64,000 nt of DNA, taken from NCBI GenBank assembly GCA_001051155.2, contig JYIP02000003.1, forward strand, positions 2,418,001 to 2,482,000, written 5' to 3'. Below are positions 1 to 10,500 of the stretch, piece by piece (positions within the stretch are counted from its first letter, which is position 1; every line of letters starts with the position of its first letter). A program made the translations under genes and the position numbers. The DNA comes from Chrysoporthe austroafricana (taxonomy: Eukaryota > Ascomycota > Sordariomycetes > Diaporthales > Cryphonectriaceae). A model generated the notes under the pieces. That model was not told where the DNA came from. It searched no databases and saw nothing but the letters and a program-made list of their open reading frames with translations.

Positions 1-511
1 TAAAGACGAGGCACCGCTGATGCTGTATTCCTCGCTACGCCCCCGCCCCCTTCTCTTAATAGAGGATCGACATCAGATACTCTAGGATTTATGCCAAGAT
101 ACCGCGCCAGATGCCGACAGAAACGGCCCACAGATCGCACCTAACACAGCGCTAGTTCCAGTGCAACGGACATTATGCGCTGCTCTATAATGGCTTCTTT
201 ATCCTCCAGCTCATTGGCCGCGGTGGATTCAGCCAATATTGATCGGATCCTTCAGCAAGGCTGCCTTGAGGGACAGGTCGGTGGCTATCTGCTTATCCGG
301 AGCGCTGCAAAACACAGACTTGATTAATTCCCGGATATCGTGCTACGAAGGAGATTGTCTTGAGCTTACCTAGCTATATTTATATCTATATAAGTGGAGC
401 GCAGTCGGCTTCGCTTTCCGGTGCCCTCGACTAGATCACGTAGCCTACCCCGCCCAGCAACGACTCTTTCCTCATCGACCACAGCTGTGTTTCTGCCTTG
501 AACGAGCCAGC
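1..511. other. Gene-free left edge and promoter of the GFA gene
   Basis: No reading frame here looks like a gene. The stretch just before position 512 is the promoter and leader of the GFA-domain gene. An AT-rich run at about 372-393 is the only conspicuous element. Confidence 0.6.
387..393 (+). promoter_or_regulatory. Candidate TATA box of the GFA gene
   Basis: TATATAA lies at 387-393 inside a locally AT-rich run, about 120 nt upstream of the ATG at 512. Spacing and orientation fit a core promoter; there is no transcript evidence. Confidence 0.45.
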
Positions 512-1309
512 ATGTCTACTGCAACACCGGCTCCAGAGCCCGCGAAGAGCCAGATCTACGAGGCTGGATGTCACTGCGGGTACATCAAGTTTAGCGTGAC
601 GCTCTCGCCTCCCCTGCCTGAGACCAAGCCCCTGAGTTGCGATTGCTCCGTGTGCCGTCGGTTTGGGTATCTGCTTGTCTGTAAGTTGGCGTGTCTGTAG
701 ACAGTCCGAGTGGATAATCCTGTGGCAGGGGAGAGAGAGAGAGAAGGCCGCAGCGAGAGCTGGAGGGCGATGAGCTGCCAGGCTCTCGTTCCTACATCTG
801 CCAGGAGATGCTCTGGGCAATGCACACGGTACCTACGCCAGGTGACTGACAACCAGCTCAAGACCCGGTCCGCGAGGACGTCCAATGGCATGGCGACTCA
901 TGGGCGCGCCTGTCCAAATACCAATTCAACACGAAGCGGAAGGACCAGCTGTTCTGCGGCAAATGCGGCGCGAGCATCGGTATCGACTTTCGCGACTTTA
1001 ACGCACCCCGCCCCAGCCGTTTCGGGATCAGCGTGAGTGCCGGCCATCGAGGGGTGGCCTTTTTGCCTGAGCCTTCCGCTCGTGTGCGAGCATCGCAAAA
1101 GTACGTGCTGATTGTGTGTCTAGGTCCGCACCTTCGACGGCATTGATCTCAACGCCTTGGAGTATAAGCCGTTCAAGGGCTCTGAGAAGATCGTGCCGGC
1201 AGAGGACTTGTCCGGAGTGCAGTATGAATTGGACGAGAAGGAGAAGGCCGAGAAGAGGCTACACGAAGATGCAGAGAAGGAGATCGCTGCTGCAGCCGAG
1301 ACTGCCTGA
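512..1309 (+). CDS. GFA/CENP-V domain protein
   Basis: Three exons: 512-680, 863-1032 and 1124-1309, giving 174 aa. The family (glutathione-dependent formaldehyde-activating enzyme, PF04828) is a small zinc-binding fold. Visible zinc-ligand motifs are CHCG near residue 21, CDCSVC near 43-48 and CGKCG in exon 2. The tail is charged and Lys/Glu-rich. Exon 1 ends at a GTAAGT donor in phase 1. The acceptor at 862 (CTCAAG) joins to read LLVYPVREDVQW, which fits the family; an alternative CAG six bases earlier (856) would read LLVSQDPVREDVQW. Exon 2 ends at GTGAGT, phase 0. The biochemical substrate cannot be read from sequence, because many fungal paralogues are not formaldehyde enzymes. Confidence 0.85.
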
Positions 1310-1426
1310 CGGCAATGTTTGCATCTCTCAAATTTGTCTATAAGCATGCCATCTACAACGGCAGAACATTGCCCCGCCTGACGCCGGGCTCCATGACACA
1401 CACTTCTACGATTTAGCTCCGTCGTA

Positions 1427-3170
1427 TTACTTCGCCTGACGTCTAGCGTAGATCTGCTCCGCAGATTCGATAGTCTTCATGTTGGCGCCAAGTTTGTTCT
1501 GTGTACGTGTCAGCGCGTGTTGTAATCATGTATAAGACAGGGCCGTATCTGCGACGAGGGCGCGCCTACCATGGTCTCCATCCACTCATCATACGGGTCT
1601 GAGTCGAAGACAATACCGCCACCTACTGGTGAATTAGATCGTTTTCCAAAGAATACTTGGGCGTGGGATCTGGTCTTACCGGCCTGCAGATACGCAATGC
1701 CATCCTTCACCATCATCGTCCGGAGAGCAATGCATGTATCCATCGCTCCCTCCTTCTCTTCGCCAGAAGCCGTCACACTCCCGTAGCCGAAATATCCCAC
1801 CGCCCCGGCATAGACACCCCGCTTCTCCTTCTCCAGCTCGGCAATCAGCTCCATAGCCTTGACCTTGGGAGCGCCGGACACGGTGCCGGCCGGAAAGATA
1901 GACCGGAAGGCATCGAACCTCGTCTTGTCTGGCCGCAGGACGCCAGAGACCTGAGAGACGAGGTGCTGAACATGCGAGAATTTCTCCACGACCATGAGCC
2001 TGTCGACACGGGTCTCTAGGGGCTCACAGACGCGTGTGACGTCGTTGCGGGCCAGATCGACCAGCATGACATGCTCTGCGCGGTCCTTGAGAGAGTTCGC
2101 AAGCTCATCAGCCAGCCGCTCGTCCTCCTCGGGGGTCTTGCCTCGCTTAACGGTACCAGCGATGGGGTGTGTTATGATGCGACCCTCTTCGGACTTGACG
2201 AGCAGCTCTGGCGACGCACCGACGATCTGGAAGTCCTCACAGTCAATGTAGAACAGATAAGGCGAGGGATTGACGGTGCGGAGATGTCTGTAAATGTTGA
2301 AGGGATGAAGGTCAGTGGGACGGGCAAAGCGCTGAGATGGCACTGCCTGGATAATGTCGCCCGCGATGATGTGCTTCTTCAGGTTCTTGACGTGGCCCTC
2401 ATAGCCATCCTGACCGATGTTAGACTTGGACTCGTGTCCCAAGTGCACCGGCCTCTGTTCCGGCAAGGGAATCTCAGGGGCCTCGAGAACCCTGATGAGG
2501 TCCTCGACAACCTTTGTGGCCTTGACGTACTCAGCATCGAGATCGGCTGGGTTCTCGGGCACTTTCAAGTAGGTGATGACCTTGATCACACCGTAGAAGC
2601 GGTCAAAGGCCACGATTGTGTCGTAGAATTGGAAGAGTGACTCCGGAATCTGAAGGACATCCTTCATAGGCCGAGCAGTCTTGGGCTCGAAATACCTGGA
2701 GCGCACGTCAGCGAGGCTGGGCTTGCCCATGACCGACGTACGCGCGCATCTTACCTGACGCAGTCGTATCCTATGTAGCCGATGGCACCTCCGGTGAGAG
2801 GGGGCAGCCTCAGTTCCGGCACATCGGCTACGACAAATTGCGACAACTCCTTCTCCAAGGCAGGAATGGGGTCGCAAGACTCGCCATGGCCCTCTCCTGT
2901 CTTGAGGATCTTCCTGGGACCCGCACCAACAAAGCTGTACCGGCCGACCTTCTCGGAGGCGGCGCTCTCGAAGAGAACTGAGTAGGGCGACTTGGTGTGA
3001 GTCACAACCTTGAGGTACGCAGCCGAGGGGGTGATCAGGTCTGAGGATATCTGGCCATACAGAGGGACGAGATTCGGCTTCTTGGACCCCTTCTGCTGGG
3101 CCAGCACCTCCTTCACCGTCTCCAGCGAGGGGACGATCTGGTCCTGGAAGGCTGTGTCAGTCGGAGCCAT
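1427..3170 (-). CDS. TRP2: Anthranilate synthase component I
   Basis: First step of tryptophan synthesis: chorismate plus glutamine-derived ammonia to anthranilate, acting with the glutamine amidotransferase of the trifunctional TRP1/TrpC protein (not in this window). Exons in transcript order: 3170-2755, 2695-1680, 1622-1570 and 1498-1427, giving 518 aa. Seen: N-terminal TrpE domain, then the chorismate-binding domain with PIAGT near residue 316, GTVSGAPK near 409 and the spliced QAGGGIVFDSDP motif. The last 23 codons, starting NKLGANMKTIES, lie on a separate exon. The intron at 1623-1679 is 57 nt and has no stop, so an unspliced reading adds 19 residues inside the QAGGG motif; the family consensus requires splicing. 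A perfect TGACTCA lies 172 nt upstream. Confidence 0.95.
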
Positions 3171-3341
3171 TGAGCGTCAGATGGATGAGATGGACACGAT
3201 GCCTCGGAACCACTTACTGGGCCGTTCATGTTTTCAAAGAAAAAAAATTGGGTCTTGAACAAGGCCGTCCAGCGCCAGCAAGCAGTATGTGCCGAGTCGA
3301 GTACTTCACTACAGCGCCACAGGCTGGCTCAGGTGCAAGCC

Positions 3342-3348
3342 TGACTCA
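3342..3348. promoter_or_regulatory. Cross-pathway control element (Gcn4/CPC1 box)
   Basis: TGACTCA, the perfect palindromic core bound by Gcn4/CPC1-type bZIP factors, lies about 172 nt upstream of the TRP2 start. Amino-acid biosynthetic genes in ascomycetes are commonly induced by amino-acid starvation through this site. Binding is inferred from motif and position. Confidence 0.6.
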
Positions 3349-3671
3349 TACTGGGTGAGATCCGCTCCAGCGATGGCCACAAGCAGGGCTCCCCCAATTC
3401 TAGCCCTTCCAGGGGCAGTGGTGGGGTTGGAAGGTGCTGGGAGCTCTGGGACAAGTGGGGAACTGCAACAGGGTGTCCAGAATTCGGAGGGGCCGCCTAA
3501 GGCGGCGGACGCTCCCGCTGAACACCAAGAACAGTCGGGGCGACAGATCGCGCAGATCTCTTGCGAGAGAGGACTGATATTGCTCCTAGATCATGATCAT
3601 GGGCCAATTGAGGTTGTAGCAATCTTGCTTGTCAAGATGAAGCTGTCCAAGTGCCCCCCACTCCCCCATCC

Positions 3672-3718
3672 AAAAAAAAAAAAAAAAAAAAAAACACCCC
3701 CCCCCCCCCCCCCCCCCC

Positions 3719-3749
<31 letters not shown>

Positions 3750-3811
3750 NTAAAAAAAAAAAAAATCCCAAGACCCCCCCCCCCCCCCAACCAAAAAAAA
3801 AAAAAAAAAAA
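3672..3811. repeat. Homopolymer A/C block with an undetermined base
   Basis: Runs of A (3672-3694), C (3697-3718 and 3720-3749), an N at 3750, A (3752-3765), C (about 3774-3788) and A (3793-3811) follow each other. It begins 30 nt beyond the stop codon of the NuiA-like gene, so it sits in its 3' flank. No other part of the window looks like this; low-quality sequencing or a collapsed gap is more likely than native DNA. Confidence 0.85.
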
Positions 3812-3840
3812 GGAAACCCCGCGTCATGTTCTCTCTATTT

Positions 3841-4432
3841 TCAGCTTTCAACCGACAATGCCTTGACGCCCACGAGCCTGGCATTCTTCCCGTCTCCTTG
3901 CCTCGTCACCACGAAGTACTCTACCCTCGACTTGTCCCTAGCAATCCGGTATACCCGCACGTCATTCCCCTTGCCAGCCTTCCTCACAGCCTCGATGATG
4001 TCCTTGTATTGCCCATTCCGGTCCCAGTCGATGGGATCCATGATCTCAACCTCGGCGTTCGCAGGATCCCAGTGCTCGACCAATCTGGCGATCTCCTCTG
4101 CTAAACCTGTCAGCCAACGGCCGTTTTACCAGTTTATTTTTGAAAATCTTCCCCGTAATTCCATGGAACGATATAGGGCAGAAAGACACACCTTCATCCG
4201 GCAGACCCTCTCCCTTCTCCCACGCCAAGGAGACAGGCACAAATGGTTCGTCCGCGTCGGACACATAGAACGCATCCGTAGTAGCCGCCACAAGCGGCTG
4301 GGGTATATCTGTGCCCTGGTCCGCCGCCTTGAACTCCTTCTTGCCCTGTGACGTCTGTGCCGTGGCCGAGCCCGAGGCTGGGTCCTGGTTGGCTTTGTCT
4401 AAGAAAGACTGGTATTCCTCGTCTAAAGCCAT
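3841..4432 (-). CDS. Small NuiA-like (nuclease A inhibitor-fold) protein
   Basis: Two exons: 4432-4192 and 4106-3841, giving 168 aa; the junction (G|GT) reads PDEGLAEEIARLVEHWDP. A Gln/Ser/Thr-rich N-terminus is followed by a segment LVAATTDAFYVSDADEPFVPV that resembles the nuclease-inhibitor-like family PF07924 (a serine/acidic patch followed by PF). The C-terminal half is mixed alpha/beta, with an RVYRIARDKSRVEYFVVTR stretch near the end. No signal peptide or membrane segment, so probably cytosolic or nuclear. The cyanobacterial founder NuiA inhibits the nuclease NucA; whether fungal members do so is unknown. The gene call is firm, the family call tentative. Confidence 0.75.
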
Positions 4433-5863
4433 ATTGTGTTCTTCACTACCCAAACGTGTCAAGGCAGGATTGACAAGTCCTCGTGCCCAAGAAATACCGA
4501 CTCTCGTTAACGGAATGTCGTGGCCGTTGACCGCGCGAGCAAGGTTTGCAAGGTGGCACTGGTGGGTCGTAAGGGCAGACGATCGGATCAGGCTGTGCAG
4601 GTGACGAGTGACACTTGGAAGGGACGGTCGTGGGCAACGAGGGAGATGCCTACGTGCTTGGTGGTTGTGGCTAAGATAGAGGTCACGAGAAAAGGAACCC
4701 ATCTACTCGTGTGCTTTGGTCTGCGACCGCGTCGGGGTAAATCAGACGACTCTCAAAATGCAGAGGGGCGCTGGGAGGGGGGTGGTGGTGCAGAGTTATG
4801 ACGCAACTGCGCTCGCCTTCTATCGCTGCCCCCTAGCTTGTCACTCACTGTGCAGGCCTGGGCAACCTTACACTATTTAGGGCCTGACGCTACTCGCGAG
4901 CGCCGTCGGATCTTCGGCGTACGGATAGATTTTCTATATTGTGTGTGTGTGTGTATGTTGTTTTTCCTTTTTTTCTCCTTTCTTTTTCTTCTCCTTTCTT
5001 TTTCTTCTCCTTCTTTTTCTTCTCCTGCCATCCCTCAAATTGTGCTATATGCCAAAACGACCCTTCGGGCACAGCCTTGAATAGGAGCGTGAAAGATGTA
5101 CTGACCATATCTTGCTGGGTCTTTAGAGCGGAAGTCGTCCAAGAGGATAATCTTCCAAAAATGAAAGTATTGTACTCGGAAAGAGATGCTCGTCAAACGT
5201 CCTCCTGAAATGGTCGCGCCTAGGTCAACCTTGACCAATGACTTTGGCAGAGCGTGAACCGGAAAATCTCGTCATAATGTCCTGTCTTGGGACAGCAAGC
5301 TTTCTCAATTCCTCGTGCCTTTGCCACTTAAAACTTCATTGCCTCTTCTTGCGTATCAATGCGTGACGCTACCGAATCCAGCTTTATTTTGGTGGAAGTG
5401 GCATCCTGTCTCCGGAAACCCTCTTGGTGGACTCGACTACTATTTCTATATATGTATTACTCCAGCCCAGTTAAAATATTGGTTTTGCCTCGGTGCCCTT
5501 CTCAGTGTGGGTGGGCTTCCGATACCCTCAGATCCCATCTCTGTGGTGAACTTCGGGACCTATGGGCAGATCGAACCTCCTTGGATGGTAACATCTTGCT
5601 TATTGTCTTAGGTTATCGCAGATTATGTGCTGGAAGGAACTACTGCTGTTCGAAGGTCACATGCTGAAATGAGCGCAGAGCACAGTATTGTGCGAGCTGG
5701 TGCGTTTCACCATCACGTGTTGCTTTGTCTTGGATGCAGGCCCGTTGTAACATTTTTGATTGTTCCTTATTCAGCTTCTAGAGCCCGAATACCCATTACC
5801 AGCCCAACCACGCGTGAAAGGGAGAGCCTGGACACCATACCGCCGCAAAAAAGATCAAAGCTT
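4433..5863. other. Intergenic region between the NuiA-like gene and RPL3
   Basis: No supported coding exon. It holds the promoter of the NuiA-like gene (right of 4432), a (GT)7 microsatellite at 4941-4954, a pyrimidine minisatellite at 4979-5025 and the 3' flank of RPL3. Short open frames here lack codon structure and splice support. Confidence 0.55.
4979..5025. repeat. 16-bp CT-rich tandem repeat
   Basis: The 16-mer TTTCTTTTTCTTCTCC occurs twice perfectly (4979-4994, 4995-5010), then once with one T missing (5011-5025). It is preceded by a further T/C-rich run and the (GT)7 at 4941-4954. Confidence 0.85.
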
Positions 5864-7554
5864 TTACGAAGAGCGCTCCACATCCTTCTTGAGCAAGCCC
5901 TGGTACTGACGCTTCTCCTCCGGAGTCTGGAACGATCCATGTCCGAATTCCGAGCCTAGAGCGTTTGTTAGCATCTTTATGTGGTATGTGAGAGGCCAAT
6001 GACGTGAAGGGAGGTAAGAGACAGCGCGATTCGTTGCAGAACACGCGAGAAGACAAGGGTCGAGTGGCCTCCACAAGGCAGCACGTAGGGAATATGTGCT
6101 GGGCGGGAAAAGCGTAGCCTTCCATGAGAGGGGGGCGCCTGGGGCCAGGACTTACTCGTGTCGATCCATTTGAGCTCGACCTTCTCCAGAGCCTTGCGAG
6201 ACGTGTGAGGCCAGAGAGATTTCCGGAGTGTCATCTGGGCGCAAAATTTTAGTTTCTAGAGACGACATAGGCGACAGTTGAGGAAAACACGGCTACTTAC
6301 CACACGCTTCTTGACGCCAGGAACGGAGCCCTTCACCATGACGAAGTCATTCTTCACCTCACCATAGCGGACGAAGCCACCCAGACTGACCTTCTTGTTA
6401 GCACCACAGTCCTCGACGCCCATATTTGATTGTAACTCACGGGGTGATCTTCTTCTTGGTGACATCAACCTCGGTGGCAGCGTTGTCCTCAGAATCGCCC
6501 TTGCCAATCCTGTAGACCTTGTGGTTGCAAGAAGTACGGTGGTGGTAACCCATCTGACCAGCACGGGCAACGGTCCACTGGACGTGGGACGGGTGCCATG
6601 CACCAATACAGGCAACCTTGCGCAGACCCTTATGGGTCTTGCGAGGCAGCTTCTTGGTACCCCAACGGGCAGTCACACCGTTGTAACCGTGACCCTTAGT
6701 GACGGCAATGACATCAATCATCTCATCCTGCTCGAAGATGGTGTCGATAGAGAAGGGCTTCTCGAAGAGAGAGTGGCCAAACTCAACCTTGTCGGCGACG
6801 GAGCCACCATTGATCTGGATCTCCATGAGGTGGGTCTTCTTCTGCTTGAGGGGGGTCTTTCGGATCTGAGTGTGGGCGAGGACGCGGACGACAGAGCAGT
6901 ACTTCTTCATGCGCTCGAGCTCGCGGGTGATAGAGGCACCGTTGTGCTCGGAGTGCTTCTTGGCGTACTTGGTGAAGGCCTTCTTCTTGCTCTTGTACCA
7001 GTTCTTGTAGAATCGGCGCCTGACCTCGTCGCTCAAGTGCTCAGCCCAGACGGTGGTGAGGGATCGCAGGCCACGGGGGGTTTCGATGTAACCAACCAGA
7101 CCAACAACGATCATCTGTGAAAGATGTTAACCATTGGCACAGTCGCCAAGCGGGCTGCATTGTTCGTACCGGTGGTGTGTCAATGATGGTCACAGCCTCA
7201 ACAATCTCCTTCTTGTGCGACTTAGCGCCAGGTCGGTCGAGGTCGCGGACAATCGTGGTCATGCCAGCCTTGTAGCCCATAGCGGCGGTCAGGTGGACGG
7301 GCTTCTTGGGGTCGTCCTTAGGGAAACTGCGAGTAAAGAACCTTGGTCAGCAAGGGCAATCATCACGGAAAAGTACTTCGGTTGCAAGTTGGAGGGTTAG
7401 GCTGGTCGATCAATCGAGAATTGCGATAGTAGAAATTGTCAGTTGCTTCCGCTTGCACTTACGACTTGACCTTGCCTCGGTGTCTGGCAGCCCGCTTTCG
7501 GGGCAGGTAGGCCAGCGAGCCATGACGAGGAGCCTCGAACTTACGGTGCGACAT
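5864..7554 (-). CDS. RPL3: 60S ribosomal protein L3 (uL3)
   Basis: Core protein of the large subunit near the peptidyl-transferase centre. Six exons in transcript order: 7554-7463, 7326-7170, 7114-6441, 6385-6301, 6234-6156 and 5955-5864, giving 392 aa, as in other filamentous fungi. It starts [20 protein letters not shown] and ends in a basic tail with KKDVERSS. The exon 3/4 junction reads [16 protein letters not shown]; an AG further upstream would leave an intron translated (KKVS before LGGF) and is rejected because the family reads straight through. Five introns with the first close to the ATG is typical of fungal ribosomal-protein genes. Confidence 0.97.
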
Positions 7555-10500
7555 GGTGATTCGGGTACACACTATCGCATTTATCGTGAGGTGAGGGTAG
7601 GTGTGGTGACGGAGGAGAGTCGAAGGGAAGAGAGGGATGCTGAAGTGCAGCTAAGCAGCAGAAAAGTTCGCGACACCAAAACCGGGGCAGTCTCTGCAAA
7701 TTGTGGGATTGATTAGGTAAGGCAATTTTTGCTACCAAGGCTGGAAGGCTAGCTCCAAAAATCAACCAGCCGATGCCAGCTGGTGCCAGCTGGATCATGC
7801 CACCCCCAACCGCAGCATGTCCAGAGCGTTCCGCCACGACATCTTCTCTCCGCGTCTGCCTACTGTGAAAAGACTATATTTGACGGACCCTCCCGTAAAT
7901 ACTACATTTCACCCCCCAAGGTCTGTCCGATCTGACGACAGCTCTCAGTTGGTATACCGGCTGCATACCGGGAGCCCAAATTAGGCTCATCAGGTGTCAG
8001 GAATCGTGATAAGCAGCCAATTGACTTTCATGATTCTGGGCAGAGCTGATGAAGTATTTTGGTAGAATAGTCCAAACGCCGTACGGGCGTCCACATTATG
8101 GCTTGCACATTCTGCGGTGTTCATGCACTGAGGACCACGGAGACCCATTCTCTCAGGTTGACACCGGTTGCTTTTGGATCAGCCGTGTCGTGTTATGCGG
8201 TGTGGCATGCACGGACCAAGACATTTCAACACTGTCTCAGCAAGAAATGTGCACGTCTCACAAGCCTCATCCAGCCTCATCAAGCGTAACGGCGGATCGG
8301 ATACGCACACATGCGCATTATAATCGTGCCGGCGCCGTTAGTCCGAATCTCATCTTGCCCAGACCGTGATGGTCCCAAGATGGCGTCTCTTACCGCCTGT
8401 CCTCCTCGATCAGCCAAGGTTCGAAGCCTGATTCGGGAAACTCTAGTGCACGAGCCCTTTTGAGTTCCTGAACATGCGGACTTAGCAAGCAGTGGTCCAT
8501 ATTGATGAAGAGCGATCTTGTTTGATGTGACGGGCTTGCGGTGCACAGCATATATGATTTGCACACATTACCGACAGCGCCGGAGTCTTGTTATCCCTGC
8601 CCTCCAGGGCCCTTGATTATGCAAGCTGCCATGAAGACAGCAAAGATCGCCTGTCGCGAATCGGTTCGTGCTGGTCACTCGCGTACACATAGTGCCACAA
8701 ATGCTTCCGTTCCCCACGTACGACAGGATTGTGTCTTGTCACAGGTCACCGCCTCCGTGACAAAGCTGGGCAACCTTACACGACTATTGGCATCGCATGG
8801 CCCAACCGACAAGATCACAGGCGAGGGAGTACAGCGTCATCTCGAAACCATGTTGAGCTTTGGGCTGCTTTCTCAACTCTCAAGTCAATGAAACAGAAGA
8901 TGACCCCGCGCTATCTACAAATTGAAAGAGTACATTCATAGTCATGGAATGCAACAGTCCCTAGGCACACTAGCCCTTTGCCCTGAGTCGAGGGTAGGAC
9001 ACAGTGCTGCTCTGTCCACTCGAACCACCAGACACTGCAATCGCTCGATGCCACAATACGATATGCGGATAGGAGTTGGATGTTGAAGAACCATATCGCC
9101 GATATAATATTGGACATGGTGCTGAGAATTGATGTGCGCCTACGATCCTTAACATACCCGATCCTCGACATACCCGGACACGGCAGAGCGGCTGAGAGGA
9201 CCTCTGAATGGAGACGTCGTCGTCTTCGAGAGCCCCAAGAGGTCAGCAACGACGAGGCGTCAATGCGAGTACGGCTTATTACCTGAGTAGTAGGCCTCTG
9301 CTTCAGGGCACGAGTAAAGTTGCAACTAATCCTGGAAAGGCAGCTGTGCCGCATGTTAGGAATCAGGACATTTAGCACGACAGGCGTGCACAGGGTGTCA
9401 TTGCAGTCTGACCTCCGAGGTGGGCGTCTGCTACCCAAAATGACAGCACGAGCCGCAGCCGCCTGATTACAGCCACTGGCATGGCCGCCTCGTAAGTGTT
9501 GGGTGGTAAAGAGCCGCTTATCCCAGCCTCCCTGCAAGGTCAAGTTTCTGTGAAACACATACTATCGCTGCGCTGACAAAGATCGCCATCTCTGAATAAA
9601 CGGTACGAAGTACATCGAACGCCACACCACAATTAGCTGCATGGACATATGCACGAGCTGCAGGACAGACTGTGCGTGTGCCTCTGATGCAAGTTCGGGC
9701 TGCTGCTGGGGATATGACCGCTCCACAGGTCTCGCCTCAGCATCCTGGTGGGTTGATCTCCCAGACCCTGGCTTCCCACAAGCGTTGGATGATGGCATCT
9801 CGCAGTGAAGCTTTCCGAGCCAGACCATCCTCCAATCAGACTGGATGTATCCCGCCGGTGGACCGATAGGTCAATCACTGCCACGTGAACATGCACCATC
9901 ACGGGCTCAAGTATTCGGTTCCCACAGCACAATGCTTTGAGGGTGATCTACACGCCTGGTCAGTAAGACGGAAACCTCTCCGTCTGAATAGTCTGATAAG
10001 ACGCCCAAATTGTTGTTGTTGCAAAATGAATGCCAGGTTTGAAGTCGAAGCTTCTCGGGAGACCCCGACGGCAAAAGGGTGAGGGAGTCGACAAGCTGAT
10101 GGGCTAGAGATCGGGAATAACTGTGGCCCGCTGTCGTCAAGGGGCCTCGCCCCATTTGCCGGCAAGTGGCGACAGCTAGCCCTGGGAAGAATTGCCTACG
10201 GCAGAGCCAGAACGAGTCTTGGGTGGCAAGTGGTTAGGAAACGCTGGATCGTCATTCGAAACAAACGTAGGCGCTGGTTCAATAAGCCTTGCCGGCTTAG
10301 GCGAATGGCTGAGCATCCTCGGTGCGCCCCAGTCCACGTGGGAGGATGCTCAGCGACCCGCAGGAATGACCGTGAGCTGGCCGCCATTCAACAAGCCCTG
10401 TCTCTCTGGATCACATCTTTAGGTAGGCTAGGGGGATGTGCAGAGCGCGCTATGATAGTCACCAGCATCATTTTGTCTCAGAAACGACTATAAGACCGGC

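Noticed and set aside
1510..1567. Alternative C-terminus of TRP2 reading through the last intron (VGAPSSQIRPCLIHDYNTR)
   Set aside because: A GTAGGC donor and CAG acceptor join to NKLGANMKTIESAEQIYARRQAK, which matches the family end; the read-through does not.
8400..8440. tRNA-like TTCGAAG box near 8416
   Set aside because: Flanking bases do not form a T-arm stem and no acceptor or anticodon stem could be drawn. No tRNA or 5S rRNA gene was found elsewhere either.
8911..9558. 215-codon minus-strand frame in the gene desert
   Set aside because: No recognisable family and no supporting exon structure; kept as desert.
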